Virus record (IMG/VR): IMGVR_UViG_3300017719_002653 | Coordinates: 1 to 30,757 of that record | Strand: one strand, 5' to 3' | From: a virus | Length of the DNA: 30,757 nt | Shown here: positions 1 through 5,839 of the stretch, in pieces | How positions within the stretch are numbered: the stretch's first letter is position 1 | Layout: each line of letters opens with the position of its first letter | Position numbers and translations under genes: made by a program | The notes under the pieces: model-generated | Database searches by the model: none | Told to the model about the DNA's origin: nothing | The model's input: the letters and a program-made list of their open reading frames with translations, nothing else

Positions 1-48
1 GCTAAGGTACAACAATACTTGAATAAAACAAGCACAAAAGCAGAATAA
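1..48 (+). CDS. Possible 3' end of an upstream gene
   Basis: Frame 1 is open from the first base to a TAA at 46-48 and would encode a 15-residue C-terminus, AKVQQYLNKTSTKAE. The other two forward frames stop sooner. The composition is ordinary for a phage protein and the strand agrees with nearly all other genes here. With only 15 codons visible this is weak, and no function can be assigned. Confidence 0.3.
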   Translation, partial: AKVQQYLNKTSTKAE

Positions 49-231
49 TTTTTGTCGGATTCTTGAAACGTAGTAACAGCAACGGATACAGGACGAAAAA
101 AAAATCTTGTTTGTTCATTCTTTGGCTCGTGATTCTATATAGATAAGAGCGCGAGAGATTCACGTTCATTTGTTTAGGCAGTATACACAGGGCTCGGAGG
201 CTTAGCAACATCTCTTGGTGCTTACTTTCTC

Positions 232-249
232 AGTGTCGTTACGGACACT
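232..249. promoter_or_regulatory. AGTGTC-N6-GACACT dyad, copy 1
   Basis: Perfect inverted repeat with 6-bp arms AGTGTC and GACACT around spacer GTTACG, in noncoding DNA. The same arms and spacing recur at 1717, 12434, 19590 and 27035. Its role is unknown; a protein-binding operator or an RNA hairpin are both possible. Confidence 0.6.
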
Positions 250-255
250 CAGACA

Positions 256-287
256 GGGACCGAGGGCGGAGGGCGGAGGGAACAGGG
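256..287 (+). other. G-quadruplex motif
   Basis: Five GGG tracts lie at 256, 264, 271, 278 and 285. The last four are separated by exactly 4-nt loops (CGGA, CGGA, AACA), which fits the canonical G3N1-7 quadruplex pattern. The tandem part is a 7-bp repeat, GAGGGCG. Such a run is unexpected in an otherwise AT-rich phage. The pattern is visible; folding is inferred. Confidence 0.6.
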
Positions 288-419
288 CAAACAACAGGCA
301 ATAATGTATACGTAACGCACGAGCGGTAACGTATACGTGGCGGAGCAAAGCAGGTTGTTCAGCGTTACACGTACCGCGTACAAAAACGTCAAAAAATTGG
401 GACATCACAGCAGGAAACA

Positions 420-439
420 GCACCCCCCATACAGGGTGC
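420..439 (+). other. Hairpin in noncoding region
   Basis: Arms GCACCC (420-425) and GGGTGC (434-439) flank an 8-nt loop. No T-run follows, so it is not a standard intrinsic terminator. It may belong to the structured region around it. Confidence 0.35.
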
Positions 440-516
440 AGGTCGGTTCCGGCGAGGGGGTGGCACGGCGCGCGCGGCATAGAACCCAAACACTATGGGC
501 ATCTAAAAAAAATTTG

Positions 517-524
517 TACCTTTG
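517..524 (+). promoter_or_regulatory. Bacteroidetes-type -7 element, TACCTTTG
   Basis: Matches the Bacteroidetes -7 consensus TAnnTTTG and ends 28 nt before the ATG at 553. No TTG is visible at -33 spacing. It would drive the small gene that follows. Confidence 0.6.
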
Positions 525-552
525 ATAAATAAACCCTATATTAGTAGAACTT

Positions 553-753
553 ATGATGACCTACAGAGATTTAATAAACAGTGATTACACCATCAAGAAT
601 GGTAGGCTGATAAATAACGCACCACCCTTACAGACGGGATTATGCAAAATGGCTAAGATGCGAAAGGCTATGAAGAAGTCTGAAAAGGTTTCGATGATAG
701 CAGACGGAATGGATATAGCTGAGATGCGAAAAGAAATGAAAAAGATGTTTTAG
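553..753 (+). CDS. Small Met/Lys-rich protein of unknown function
   Basis: 66 residues starting with two consecutive Met codons (553 and 556). The first half is ordinary (MTYRDLINSDY). The second half is rich in Met, Lys and Glu, with repeated MRK/MKK helical patterns (KMRKAMKKSEK, then EMRKEMKKMF at the end), suggesting an amphipathic, partly basic helix. It stands alone between its own predicted promoter at 517 and a strong terminator at 811, so it is probably a separate transcript. I do not recognise the family. The isolated promoter-gene-terminator layout fits an early or regulatory small protein, but that is inference. Confidence 0.6.
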   Translation: MMTYRDLINSDYTIKNGRLINNAPPLQTGLCKMAKMRKAMKKSEKVSMIADGMDIAEMRKEMKKMF

Positions 754-810
754 GTAAGTTAGTGTTTGATGATTCGGGGTACACACATACCCATTATTAC
801 CTAAGTTTAA

Positions 811-839
811 AGAGGACTCTCCTACGGTCCTCTTTTTTT
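811..839 (+). terminator. Intrinsic terminator
   Basis: Seven-bp stem AGAGGAC (811-817) and GTCCTCT (827-833), a 9-nt loop, then an uninterrupted T-run to 839. It ends the transcript of the 553-753 gene and insulates the groEL operon. Confidence 0.85.
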
Positions 840-861
840 ATGCTATAAACTATAATACTTA

Positions 862-894
862 TGTTGACCTAATGTTGACTTTGTGTTGACTTTT
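862..894 (+). repeat. Three 11-bp iterons starting TGTTGAC
   Basis: TGTTGAC occurs at 862, 873 and 884, exactly 11 bp apart, with variable 4-bp tails (CTAA, TTTG, TTTT). A period near one helical turn would present all three sites on one face of the DNA. It lies about 150 bp upstream of the groEL promoter, after the terminator. An operator array or replication iterons are possible. Confidence 0.55.
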
Positions 895-965
895 AGAACC
901 TAACTAACTGATAATCAATACTAAATGTTAAGATGTTAACTTTCTTTATATACAGACAAACGTTT

Positions 966-995
966 AATAATAATAATAAAGAGAGAGAGAGAGAG
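966..995 (+). repeat. TAA and GA microsatellites
   Basis: A short (AAT)n run is followed directly by a (GA)n run of about eight units, just upstream of the groEL promoter. Such tracts are prone to slippage. No further function is visible. Confidence 0.5.
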
Positions 996-1016
996 TAGGG
1001 AGCATAAAACTCTACA

Positions 1017-1046
1017 TTGCATATGTTGTTATTATTTATATCTTTG
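1017..1046 (+). promoter_or_regulatory. groEL promoter (TTG-N19-TATCTTTG)
   Basis: A -7 element TATCTTTG (1039-1046) matches TAnnTTTG and is preceded by TTG at 1017-1019 with 19-nt spacing, as in the full Bacteroidetes -33/-7 promoter. It ends 22 nt before the groEL ATG and is the most complete promoter in the window. Confidence 0.7.
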
Positions 1047-1068
1047 TTCCAAATTAAATCAAATACAA

Positions 1069-2649
1069 ATGAATCAGAGTTATTCGCCAAAGGACTTAGA
1101 GTTCGGCACAGAGGGGAGAGACAAGCTCATCTCCGGCATCACAAAAATTTCTAAAGCAGTAAAGAGTACGTTAGGACCTATGGGTAACACTGTGCTCATA
1201 GAATCACCGGACCACACACACGGGATTACGGTAACGAAAGACGGAGTAACAGTAGCGAAGTCTATCAGTCTAATGGACCCTATCGAGAACCTTGCGGTTC
1301 GTATGATGAAGGAAGCGGCAGATAGGACAGCTACCTCAGCGGGTGACGGGACAACGACAGCGATAGTGTTAACAGAGGCACTTGTAAAAGCGGGTACTAA
1401 GCGTATGAAAGATTCTAACAGGACGGAAGTTTTGCGTATGCTTGTAGAGAAAACGAAAGAGATAGTAGAGAACCTAAAGAAAGTATCAAAGAAGGTGGAC
1501 ACGAAAACACTTAGGGACGTTGCGGTTATATCAGCGAACAACGACAAGCTCATCGGGGATACCATAGCCGACGTATACGAAAAAGTTGGCAAGGACGGTA
1601 TCGTTACAGTTGAGCGTTCACAGACATCAGAAACATATTATGAGACTACCAATGGTATAAAGATAGACAGGGGATATTTGACCGACCTGTTTGTCAATGA
1701 CCAAAAGAAAGATGAGAGTGTCCTTGACGACACTTACATATTGGTATCAGATGCAGAGGTCAGCAACATCCTACAGATAGAGAAGGTATTGAAACCAATC
1801 ATACAGGAAGGCAAGAAGTTATTGATTATTGCACCTGTCGCGGGGCAGGTAGTAAACACATTAGCAGCCAACGTTATGAAGAACAACCTAAAGGTTTGTG
1901 CTATACCACCACCCAACTTTGGGTACAAGCAGCACGAGCTTATGCAGGACATTGCACTTAGTGTTGGAGCGACATACTTCTCCGAGAAGACAGGGGATGA
2001 CTTGAGTCTAATTGAATTTAGCGATTTGGGTCACGCTTCCAAGGTGATAGTTGGGAGGGACTCGACGGTCATCCTCAAGGATGATAACGAAGAGAATGAT
2101 GAGACCATCAAGAAGCGTGTTGAGGAATTAACTCACGCACACAGTCTCGCCAAGAAGAAAGCTGACAGGGAGTTTATCCTTTCGCGTATAGCCTCACTAA
2201 CGGGTGGCATAGGTGTCATCTATGTTGGTGGTAACACAGACCTTGAGCAGAAGGAGTTGTATGACCGAGTAGACGATGCGGTGTGTGCAGTACGCTCAGC
2301 ATTGGAAGAGGGAATACTTCCGGGTGGAGGGATTGCTTTATATAAACAAGCATTATCTCAAGATGACACTGTTGCGGGAATGATGTTAGCTGATTGTCTT
2401 AGTGAACCTCTTTGGCAAATTTGGACCAACGCAAGTTTAGGTAACAAAATGTTTTACAAAGTTAACGAAGGTAATTCAACCTATGGCTTAAACGTGAAGA
2501 CAGGAGATTGGGGGGATATGTACAAGATGGGTGTCATTGACCCGCTGAAGGTAACCCGTAGTGCACTACAGAATGCGGTCAGTGTTGCGGTAACCATATT
2601 ATCAACGGATGCCATTGTAACTATGGCACGCTCATACGAGAAAGAATGA
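1069..2649 (+). CDS. groEL: Phage-encoded GroEL chaperonin (Hsp60)
   Basis: 526 residues, near the bacterial length of about 548. It should form the ATP-driven folding ring. Nucleotide-site motifs are intact: TLGPMG (34-39), TKDGVTVAK (56-64), GDGTTT (92-97), GGG (419-421) and D491 in the VIDPLKVTR segment. The catalytic aspartate equivalent to E. coli D398 is D403 in RVDDAV. The apical substrate-binding segment RGYLTDLF is preserved. The C-terminus ends ARSYEKE without the Gly-Gly-Met tail of bacterial GroEL. Two genes downstream lies groES; the membrane-protein gene between overlaps the groEL stop by ATGA. It likely folds phage proteins such as the capsid protein (inference), as proposed for other phage chaperonins. 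Confidence 0.97.
   Translation: MNQSYSPKDLEFGTEGRDKLISGITKISKAVKSTLGPMGNTVLIESPDHTHGITVTKDGVTVAKSISLMDPIENLAVRMMKEAADRTATSAGDGTTTAIVLTEALVKAGTKRMKDSNRTEVLRMLVEKTKEIVENLKKVSKKVDTKTLRDVAVISANNDKLIGDTIADVYEKVGKDGIVTVERSQTSETYYETTNGIKIDRGYLTDLFVNDQKKDESVLDDTYILVSDAEVSNILQIEKVLKPIIQEGKKLLIIAPVAGQVVNTLAANVMKNNLKVCAIPPPNFGYKQHELMQDIALSVGATYFSEKTGDDLSLIEFSDLGHASKVIVGRDSTVILKDDNEENDETIKKRVEELTHAHSLAKKKADREFILSRIASLTGGIGVIYVGGNTDLEQKELYDRVDDAVCAVRSALEEGILPGGGIALYKQALSQDDTVAGMMLADCLSEPLWQIWTNASLGNKMFYKVNEGNSTYGLNVKTGDWGDMYKMGVIDPLKVTRSALQNAVSVAVTILSTDAIVTMARSYEKE
1717..1734. promoter_or_regulatory. AGTGTC-N6-GACACT dyad, copy 2 (inside groEL)
   Basis: Arms AGTGTC and GACACT around spacer CTTGAC, within the groEL apical-domain region. 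Here the site is in frame and encodes SVLDDT. Confidence 0.55.
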
Positions 2650-2840
2650 GAGAGAGTGTAATCAAGAGGCTTATTGAGCTGAACCCTAATGACGCTGACT
2701 TAGGGGCAAGCATCCGTGAGCTGTATAAGAAGCGGTTGTATAATCGAAACACAATACTACGCTATGCGTTATGGGGAGGTTTGTTCTACCTTGGCGTAGT
2801 GGGATTGATATTGTTGTTAGTGTTATTAAATAAATATTAG
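2646..2840 (+). CDS. Small single-pass membrane protein
   Basis: 64 residues. The start ATG overlaps the groEL stop as ATGA, so translation is probably coupled. The first 38 residues are charged and probably helical, with several Arg/Lys before the membrane (KKRLYNR). They are followed by one hydrophobic segment of about 22 residues (roughly 40-62, rich in Leu, Val and Gly) and a short NKY tail. The positive residues before the segment favour an N-in orientation. It sits between groEL and groES, where no membrane protein is expected. I do not recognise a family. It might anchor or modify a step linked to chaperonin function, or simply be a hitch-hiking gene. Confidence 0.8.
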   Translation: MRESVIKRLIELNPNDADLGASIRELYKKRLYNRNTILRYALWGGLFYLGVVGLILLLVLLNKY

Positions 2841-2841
2841 T

Positions 2842-3099
2842 ATGAAACCAATAGGAAAACATATAGTAGTGAGCTTGATAGAGGAGGAAGTAAAGACTGA
2901 CTCCGGATTATTATTATCTGCACAGGACGCGAATGCTTTTAGGTATCAGAAGGCTACCGTTGTAAAGCCGGGAACAGATGTATCTATTATCAACGAGGGT
3001 GATGAGATTTACTTTGACAAGCGTCAGTGTTACACAATGATGATTGAGGGTGAGCAGTACACCATCATTCAAGAGCGCGATGTCGTTGTTGTTTTATAA
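2842..3099 (+). CDS. groES: GroES-type co-chaperonin (cpn10)
   Basis: 85 residues against about 95 in bacteria. The N-terminal strand MKPIGKHIVV matches the GroES start. The segment EEEVKTDSGLLLS corresponds to the mobile loop that binds GroEL, ending in a hydrophobic triplet (LLL). Then come VVKPGTDV, the GDEIYFDK strand and the closing QERDVVVVL strand typical of cpn10. It starts one base after the previous stop. The operon order is groEL first and groES last, the reverse of the usual bacterial groES-groEL. The final 35 bases overlap the 3' end of the minus-strand gene at 3065-3502. Confidence 0.92.
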   Translation: MKPIGKHIVVSLIEEEVKTDSGLLLSAQDANAFRYQKATVVKPGTDVSIINEGDEIYFDKRQCYTMMIEGEQYTIIQERDVVVVL

Positions 3100-3502
3100 A
3101 CGCATTCATCTCCTTTATCATATTCCTGTACACCTTATCTGTGTATGACACCTTAGTCTTGAACATAGGATTCTTAGATGGTGAGGTTGGTATCTCCTCA
3201 CCGTTTAACTTTTTGTACACAGAGTTCAACAATCTTTTAGATTTGAATGATAGCTGATACAGGGCTTTTCGTTTACCGTCGTTCTTTCTGAACACCTCTA
3301 TCCAACCATCCCTCCTTAGTTTATCAAAACGATTCACACTCCAACTGAGTAGCTCATCGAACTCATCGAACTTATCCTTAGAGAAGTATCCCTCTGTTTT
3401 TAGGAACAGTAACATCTCAAGCTCTCCTTGAGTAATATTATATTTTGCTTTTACAAAGTACCGGACCACTCTCCAATACTTAAGATAATCGTCAACAGGC
3501 AT
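3065..3502 (-). CDS. Winged-helix-like DNA-binding protein, putative regulator
   Basis: 145 residues from the ATG at 3502. The frame extends further upstream but would cross the divergent promoter and encode a hydrophobic leader, so the MPVDDYLKYW start is preferred. The middle reads like a MarR-type winged helix: helix ITQGELEMLLFL, helix FDELLSWSVNRFDKLRRDGW as the likely recognition helix, then the wing EVFRKNDGKRKALYQLS. A basic C-terminal helical tail follows. It is the only convincing minus-strand gene: convergent with groES (35-bp overlap) and divergent from the lysine-rich cassette, a common layout for a regulator. Fold assignment is by eye. It could instead be a replication or accessory DNA-binding protein. 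Confidence 0.75.
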   Translation of the reverse strand: MPVDDYLKYWRVVRYFVKAKYNITQGELEMLLFLKTEGYFSKDKFDEFDELLSWSVNRFDKLRRDGWIEVFRKNDGKRKALYQLSFKSKRLLNSVYKKLNGEEIPTSPSKNPMFKTKVSYTDKVYRNMIKEMNAFIKQQRHRALE

Positions 3503-3516
3503 AAATTTAATTTTAT

Positions 3517-3524
3517 TAACTTTG
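3517..3524 (+). promoter_or_regulatory. -7 element, TAACTTTG
   Basis: Matches TAnnTTTG and ends 18 nt before the ATG at 3543. It lies in the 40-bp divergent gap between the regulator gene and the basic-protein cassette, so it is a natural place for autoregulation. Confidence 0.65.
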
Positions 3525-3542
3525 TGTAAATATAAAAAAGTT

Positions 3543-3926
3543 ATGGCAATCATTAATAATAAGGGTAAGTATAATCCTAAGTCAAACAGATACAGTAAGG
3601 ACGAGATTACTGTTTCAAAACCGGATGCTAACTGTATGATAACATCAACAGTTAAGGCTACAGGAAAGGTGTTAAGCAAATCTAAGCTAGACCCTGCGGC
3701 TTGTAAGAGAGCTAAGGGAACAGCAACAGAGTCTGAGGTAGATGCTTTTAAAGCAAAGAAGAAGGCAGATAAAATTAGCAGTGAGCCATCTAAGAATTAT
3801 ACCGAGGCTTATGACAAAGCTAGTCCTTCTGATAAAAGAAAATTAAGAATTGCCAAAGGTAATAAGACAGGTATGACACCGGCACAAATAGCAAGAGCTC
3901 TTGGCAGCTCCAATAAAACAAAATAG
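3543..3926 (+). CDS. Lysine-rich protein of unknown function (cassette gene 1)
   Basis: 127 residues from ATG 3543 (MAIINNKGKY), chosen because it sits at the usual distance from the -7 element. A TTG at 3522 falls inside that element and is rejected. The protein is basic and hydrophilic with two cysteines (NCMITS and AACKRAK) and no membrane segment. Residues 8-50 look beta-like (NPKSNRYSKDEITVSKP). The C-terminus ends TPAQIARALGSSNKTK, which resembles a short helical DNA-binding stretch. First gene of a run of small basic proteins. The family is not recognised. DNA binding is a guess from charge and context. Confidence 0.7.
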   Translation: MAIINNKGKYNPKSNRYSKDEITVSKPDANCMITSTVKATGKVLSKSKLDPAACKRAKGTATESEVDAFKAKKKADKISSEPSKNYTEAYDKASPSDKRKLRIAKGNKTGMTPAQIARALGSSNKTK

Positions 3927-3932
3927 TTTTAA

Positions 3933-4166
3933 ATGGCAGTAGCAAAGACAGATAAAGAAAAGAAAGCTGACAAAGACAAGGTTCCGTTTAAGAACAAAGT
4001 CATTGAGCGTCTTGAGCGTCTTGAGGATATGACTAAGGCTACTCGTGAAGAAAGAAAGGCTGAAAGAAAAGCCAAGAGAGAAGCCAATAAGAAAAAACGT
4101 AGAGCAAGAAAGTCACGTGCGGACATCACGGGATTAGCAAAGTTTCAAGGATTTATAACTAAGTAA
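3933..4166 (+). CDS. Highly charged helical basic protein (cassette gene 2)
   Basis: 77 residues, about half of them Lys, Arg, Glu or Asp. The central stretch (roughly 20-62) is one long predicted helix with heptad-like LERLERLEDM followed by REERKAERKAKREANKKKRR, so coiled-coil dimerisation with a basic arm is plausible. The tail ITGLAKFQGFITK is the only hydrophobic part. Its stop overlaps the next start by one base (TAATG). No cysteines, no membrane segment. A nucleic-acid-binding role is inferred from charge only. Confidence 0.75.
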   Translation: MAVAKTDKEKKADKDKVPFKNKVIERLERLEDMTKATREERKAERKAKREANKKKRRARKSRADITGLAKFQGFITK

Positions 4167-4546
4167 TGGCAAAGAAGGATGCCTGTTATAGAAAGATTAT
4201 GCGCCGCTATAAGAAGTGGTCTGCTCGTGCGGCACAGGCTACAGCTAAGTGTCGTAAGAAGAAGGGTATTGTTAGAAAAACAAAAGCAGGCTCTAACTTA
4301 AAGAGATGGGGTAAAGAAAAGTGGATTGATACTCGAACAGGTAAACCCTGTGGTACAGGAAGTAAGAGTGAATACTGCAGACCTTCCAAGAGAGTGTCGT
4401 CAAAGACACCCGTCACCAAATCAGAGATGTCTAAATCAACTTTAAGAAAGAAGCAGGCAGAGAAAAAGAGAATAGGTAAGCAGGGTGCAGGCGGAAAGAA
4501 AGTTAAGGCTGTAAGAAGAAGAAATAGCTATGGCAGAAAAAAGTAA
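4166..4546 (+). CDS. Small basic Cys-containing protein (DUF5872-like)
   Basis: 126 residues, very rich in Lys and Arg. Two segments look familiar. CYRKIMRRYKKWSARAAQA followed by KCRKKKG resembles a short repeat common in marine phage and algal-virus proteins (CYxKxxxxYxxW...S...A...CRK). KEKWIDTRTGKPCG, then YCRPSKRVSSKTPVT, resembles the related KPCG...CRP..R...TP pattern. I think of the family labelled DUF5872, but this is memory, not a search. The four cysteines of the second half could bind a metal. It overlaps the preceding stop by one base and the next gene by 17. A degenerate copy of the 18-bp dyad lies inside (4393-4410). Confidence 0.78.
   Translation: MAKKDACYRKIMRRYKKWSARAAQATAKCRKKKGIVRKTKAGSNLKRWGKEKWIDTRTGKPCGTGSKSEYCRPSKRVSSKTPVTKSEMSKSTLRKKQAEKKRIGKQGAGGKKVKAVRRRNSYGRKK
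4393..4410. promoter_or_regulatory. Near-copy of the AGTGTC-N6-GACACT dyad
   Basis: AGTGTC, spacer GTCAAA, then GACACC: 11 of 12 arm positions match and the spacing is the same. It is coding here, in a third frame relative to the arms (encoding RVSSKTP). Confidence 0.4.
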
Positions 4547-4820
4547 GATGAAATGCAATCGGGTTACTGCATCAGACAGACCCGGTAAGAAGAAGATGGT
4601 GAAAGGTTGTGAGGGTGGCAAGGAGAAGCTTATTCACTTTGGTGCTAAGGGTTATGGTCACAACTATTCTGCAGCAGCACGTAAGTCATTTAGGGCACGC
4701 CACAAGTGTGGCACTGCAAAGTCAAAGCTCACTGCAAGGTATTGGTCCTGTAAGAATCTATGGGCAGGAAAGGGTGGCTCTACAAAGAGCTCACCAAAAA
4801 ATCGTCAAGGAAAATATTAG
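4530..4820 (+). CDS. Conserved small basic phage protein with RARHxC and YWSCKxxW motifs
   Basis: 96 residues. The core carries a signature I recognise from many marine phage genomes: KLIHFGAKGYG, then RKSFRARHKC, then KLTARYWSCKNLW. Cysteines at CNR, GCEG, HKC and SCK, with a His, could form a small zinc site. Strongly basic, with no membrane segment. The start lies 17 bases inside the preceding gene. A second open frame (4609-4833) covers much of the same DNA but lacks this conserved pattern and is a shadow. Function is unknown; nucleic-acid binding or virion packaging fits the charge. Confidence 0.82.
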   Translation: MAEKSKMKCNRVTASDRPGKKKMVKGCEGGKEKLIHFGAKGYGHNYSAAARKSFRARHKCGTAKSKLTARYWSCKNLWAGKGGSTKSSPKNRQGKY

Positions 4821-4828
4821 TATATTTG
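4821..4828 (+). promoter_or_regulatory. -7 element, TATATTTG
   Basis: Matches TAnnTTTG, begins immediately after the TAG of the preceding gene and ends 16 nt before the ATG at 4845. It splits the basic-protein cassette into two units. Confidence 0.6.
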
Positions 4829-4844
4829 TATAAATAAAAATATT

Positions 4845-5057
4845 ATGCAAGGATACAACGCAAGACTCGATGAGTCATTAGGAGCTAAGAACGGAATGAA
4901 GTCTCAGTCAATGAAGTCTCGTAGAGATGAGTCTAAGGCAATGTCTAAGAAAGAATACGGTCACGCTTACGGTGGAGACCACTCAATGTCTTACGAGCAC
5001 AAGTGTATCAAGGACAGACAGGTTGGTCCACATCTTACAAAACTTATTAAAAAGTAA
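4845..5057 (+). CDS. Small hydrophilic protein with RLDESLGAKNG and RRDESKAM motifs
   Basis: 70 residues. The N-terminal GYNARLDESLGAKNG and the SRRDESKAM stretch resemble short conserved peptides I associate with small marine-phage proteins of unknown function. The C-terminal half contains several His and one Cys (HAYGGDHSMSYEHKC). Basic and without hydrophobic segments, so probably flexible. It has its own promoter (4821) and starts the second half of the cassette. No function is assigned. Confidence 0.72.
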   Translation: MQGYNARLDESLGAKNGMKSQSMKSRRDESKAMSKKEYGHAYGGDHSMSYEHKCIKDRQVGPHLTKLIKK

Positions 5058-5069
5058 AAAAAACCGATT

Positions 5070-5273
5070 ATGAAATACCAAGTAAGAAAATCTTTTCCTT
5101 TAGCGGAGACTCAGTTTAATGGAGATGATGACAAGAAGAAGAAGAAGAAGAAGAAGAAGACGTATACAGAGAAAGATTTAACACCGGAACAAATAAAAAA
5201 AATAAACTCCATTAACCTTTCTGCTTCTGCAAAACAGAAAGCAATAAATGCTTTTGCAAAAGAAAATAATTAA
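5070..5273 (+). CDS. Poly-lysine protein with PLAETQF N-terminal tag
   Basis: 67 residues. The N-terminus MKYQVRKSFPLAETQF is followed by an acidic patch (NGDDD), then nine consecutive Lys encoded by a nearly pure AAG repeat. A helical tail (LTPEQIKKINSINL...) resembles a small three-helix bundle start. The PLAETQF tag and acidic patch recur in the gene at 6054, and PLAxT in those at 5390 and 5830. The AAG run is slippage-prone and could vary in length. The lysine run suggests DNA or RNA binding; the tag may be a targeting signal (inference). Confidence 0.75.
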   Translation: MKYQVRKSFPLAETQFNGDDDKKKKKKKKKTYTEKDLTPEQIKKINSINLSASAKQKAINAFAKENN

Positions 5274-5279
5274 AAAGTA

Positions 5280-5387
5280 ATGGGAAGAGCTTTAGTATGG
5301 TTGGGAAATAAAATCATCGCAATGGGATTGTGGTGTAAGAGAACGTGGAACAAGTTCCTTAATAAGTTAATGTTTAAAAACGTATAA
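5280..5387 (+). CDS. 35-residue amphipathic/hydrophobic peptide
   Basis: A complete short frame from ATG 5280 to TAA 5385-5387: MGRALVWLGNKIIAMGLWCK, then RTWNKFLNKLMFKNV. It fits exactly between its neighbours (6 bases after one stop, 2 before the next ATG), which supports it as real. It has three Trp, one Cys, a hydrophobic N-half and a basic C-half, as in a short membrane-active or membrane-associated helix. It could be a small membrane protein or a toxin-like peptide; no family is recognised. Confidence 0.55.
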   Translation: MGRALVWLGNKIIAMGLWCKRTWNKFLNKLMFKNV

Positions 5388-5389
5388 CA

Positions 5390-5830
5390 ATGGCATATAA
5401 AAGAGATTTAGCAAACCCATTAGCCCCTACCTTTGGTAGTGCGAAACCTAAGAAACCTAAAAAGAAAAAAAAGGTTAAAAATTTAAAAGAGGTAAAGGTT
5501 AATCCTGTCGGTAGGTATACTGACAAAGAACAATCAATGTCTAAGGCTAAGAAACAGGCTAAAAACTTTTCAAAAAATGAAAATACGGGATATGCTGCTA
5601 AGGTTACACCTAAGAAGGTAAAGACAATCACATATAAAGACGGTAAGAAAGTTAAAACTACTGTCGCAAAAGATGGTAAGCTTGTGAGAGAAAGAGGTAA
5701 GGAAGTTCGTCAAGAAAATAAAGAGCTAAGAAAAGCTGACAGAAAAAGAAACCAACAAGGACGAAAAGATGTTCGTCAGATAAAAAAAGAAAGGCGTAAA
5801 GAAGAAAGAAGAACTAAAAGAAAGAACTAA
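5390..5830 (+). CDS. Lysine-rich protein with MAYKRDLANPLAPTF tag
   Basis: 146 residues, roughly a third of them Lys or Arg. After the tag MAYKRDLANPLAPTFG come a Lys/Pro run (KPKKPKKKKK) and a short beta-like piece (KTITYKDGKKVKTTVAKDG). A long charged helix (RERGKEVRQENKELRKADRK) follows, and the end is EERRTKRKN. The tag is repeated almost exactly in the next gene (MAYKRDLANPLASTFG) and so is the EERRTKRKN end, although the middles differ. The stop overlaps the next start by one base. The charge resembles histone-like or capsid-internal proteins; function is unproven. Confidence 0.78.
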   Translation: MAYKRDLANPLAPTFGSAKPKKPKKKKKVKNLKEVKVNPVGRYTDKEQSMSKAKKQAKNFSKNENTGYAAKVTPKKVKTITYKDGKKVKTTVAKDGKLVRERGKEVRQENKELRKADRKRNQQGRKDVRQIKKERRKEERRTKRKN

Positions 5831-5839
5831 TGGCATATA
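5800..5839 (+). repeat. 40-bp direct repeat, copy A
   Basis: Identical to 6024-6063. It spans the end of one gene (encoding EERRTKRKN and the stop) and the start of the next (MAY). Two copies 224 bp apart delimit the 5830-6054 gene, as expected from tandem duplication. Confidence 0.85.

Larger units (their letters stand above)
49..552. other. Gene-poor leader region with GC-rich structured core
   Basis: I see no convincing gene here. Bases 49-180 are AT-rich and featureless. Bases 180-500 are clearly GC-richer than the rest of the window. They carry three GTATAC sites (181, 306, 331), a perfect 10-bp palindrome ACGTATACGT at 329-338, an 18-bp dyad at 232-249, a G-quadruplex motif at 264-287, a hairpin GCACCC/GGGTGC at 420-439 and a CGCGCGCG run near 469. 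The short open frames crossing it have unlikely compositions. It could be an origin, a packaging or terminus region, a structured RNA or a regulatory region; the sequence alone does not decide. Confidence 0.55.

Noticed and set aside
2-211. Minus-strand frame at the window start
   Set aside because: Low-complexity hydrophobic translation of AT-rich DNA with no promoter; it runs to the edge and cannot be judged.
202-489. Minus-strand frame in the GC-rich leader region
   Set aside because: High GC lengthens open frames by chance; the product is Cys/Pro-rich with no plausible domain, start signal or promoter.
337-525. Plus-strand frame in the leader region
   Set aside because: It runs into the predicted -7 element and has an odd composition; noncoding structure explains this region better.
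1080-1592. Long minus-strand open frame inside groEL
   Set aside because: It is the complementary strand of an unmistakable groEL; its Ser/Phe/Val-rich product has no recognisable features and no promoter.
3522-3542. Earlier TTG start for the first cassette gene
   Set aside because: The TTG is part of the -7 element itself, so it could not be in the transcript.
3503-3679. Upstream extension of the minus-strand regulator
   Set aside because: It would add a hydrophobic leader, cross the divergent promoter and overlap the first cassette gene; ATG 3502 is the better start.
4609-4833. Alternative frame over the RARHxC protein
   Set aside because: The other frame holds recognisable conserved motifs; this one does not and runs through the promoter at 4821.
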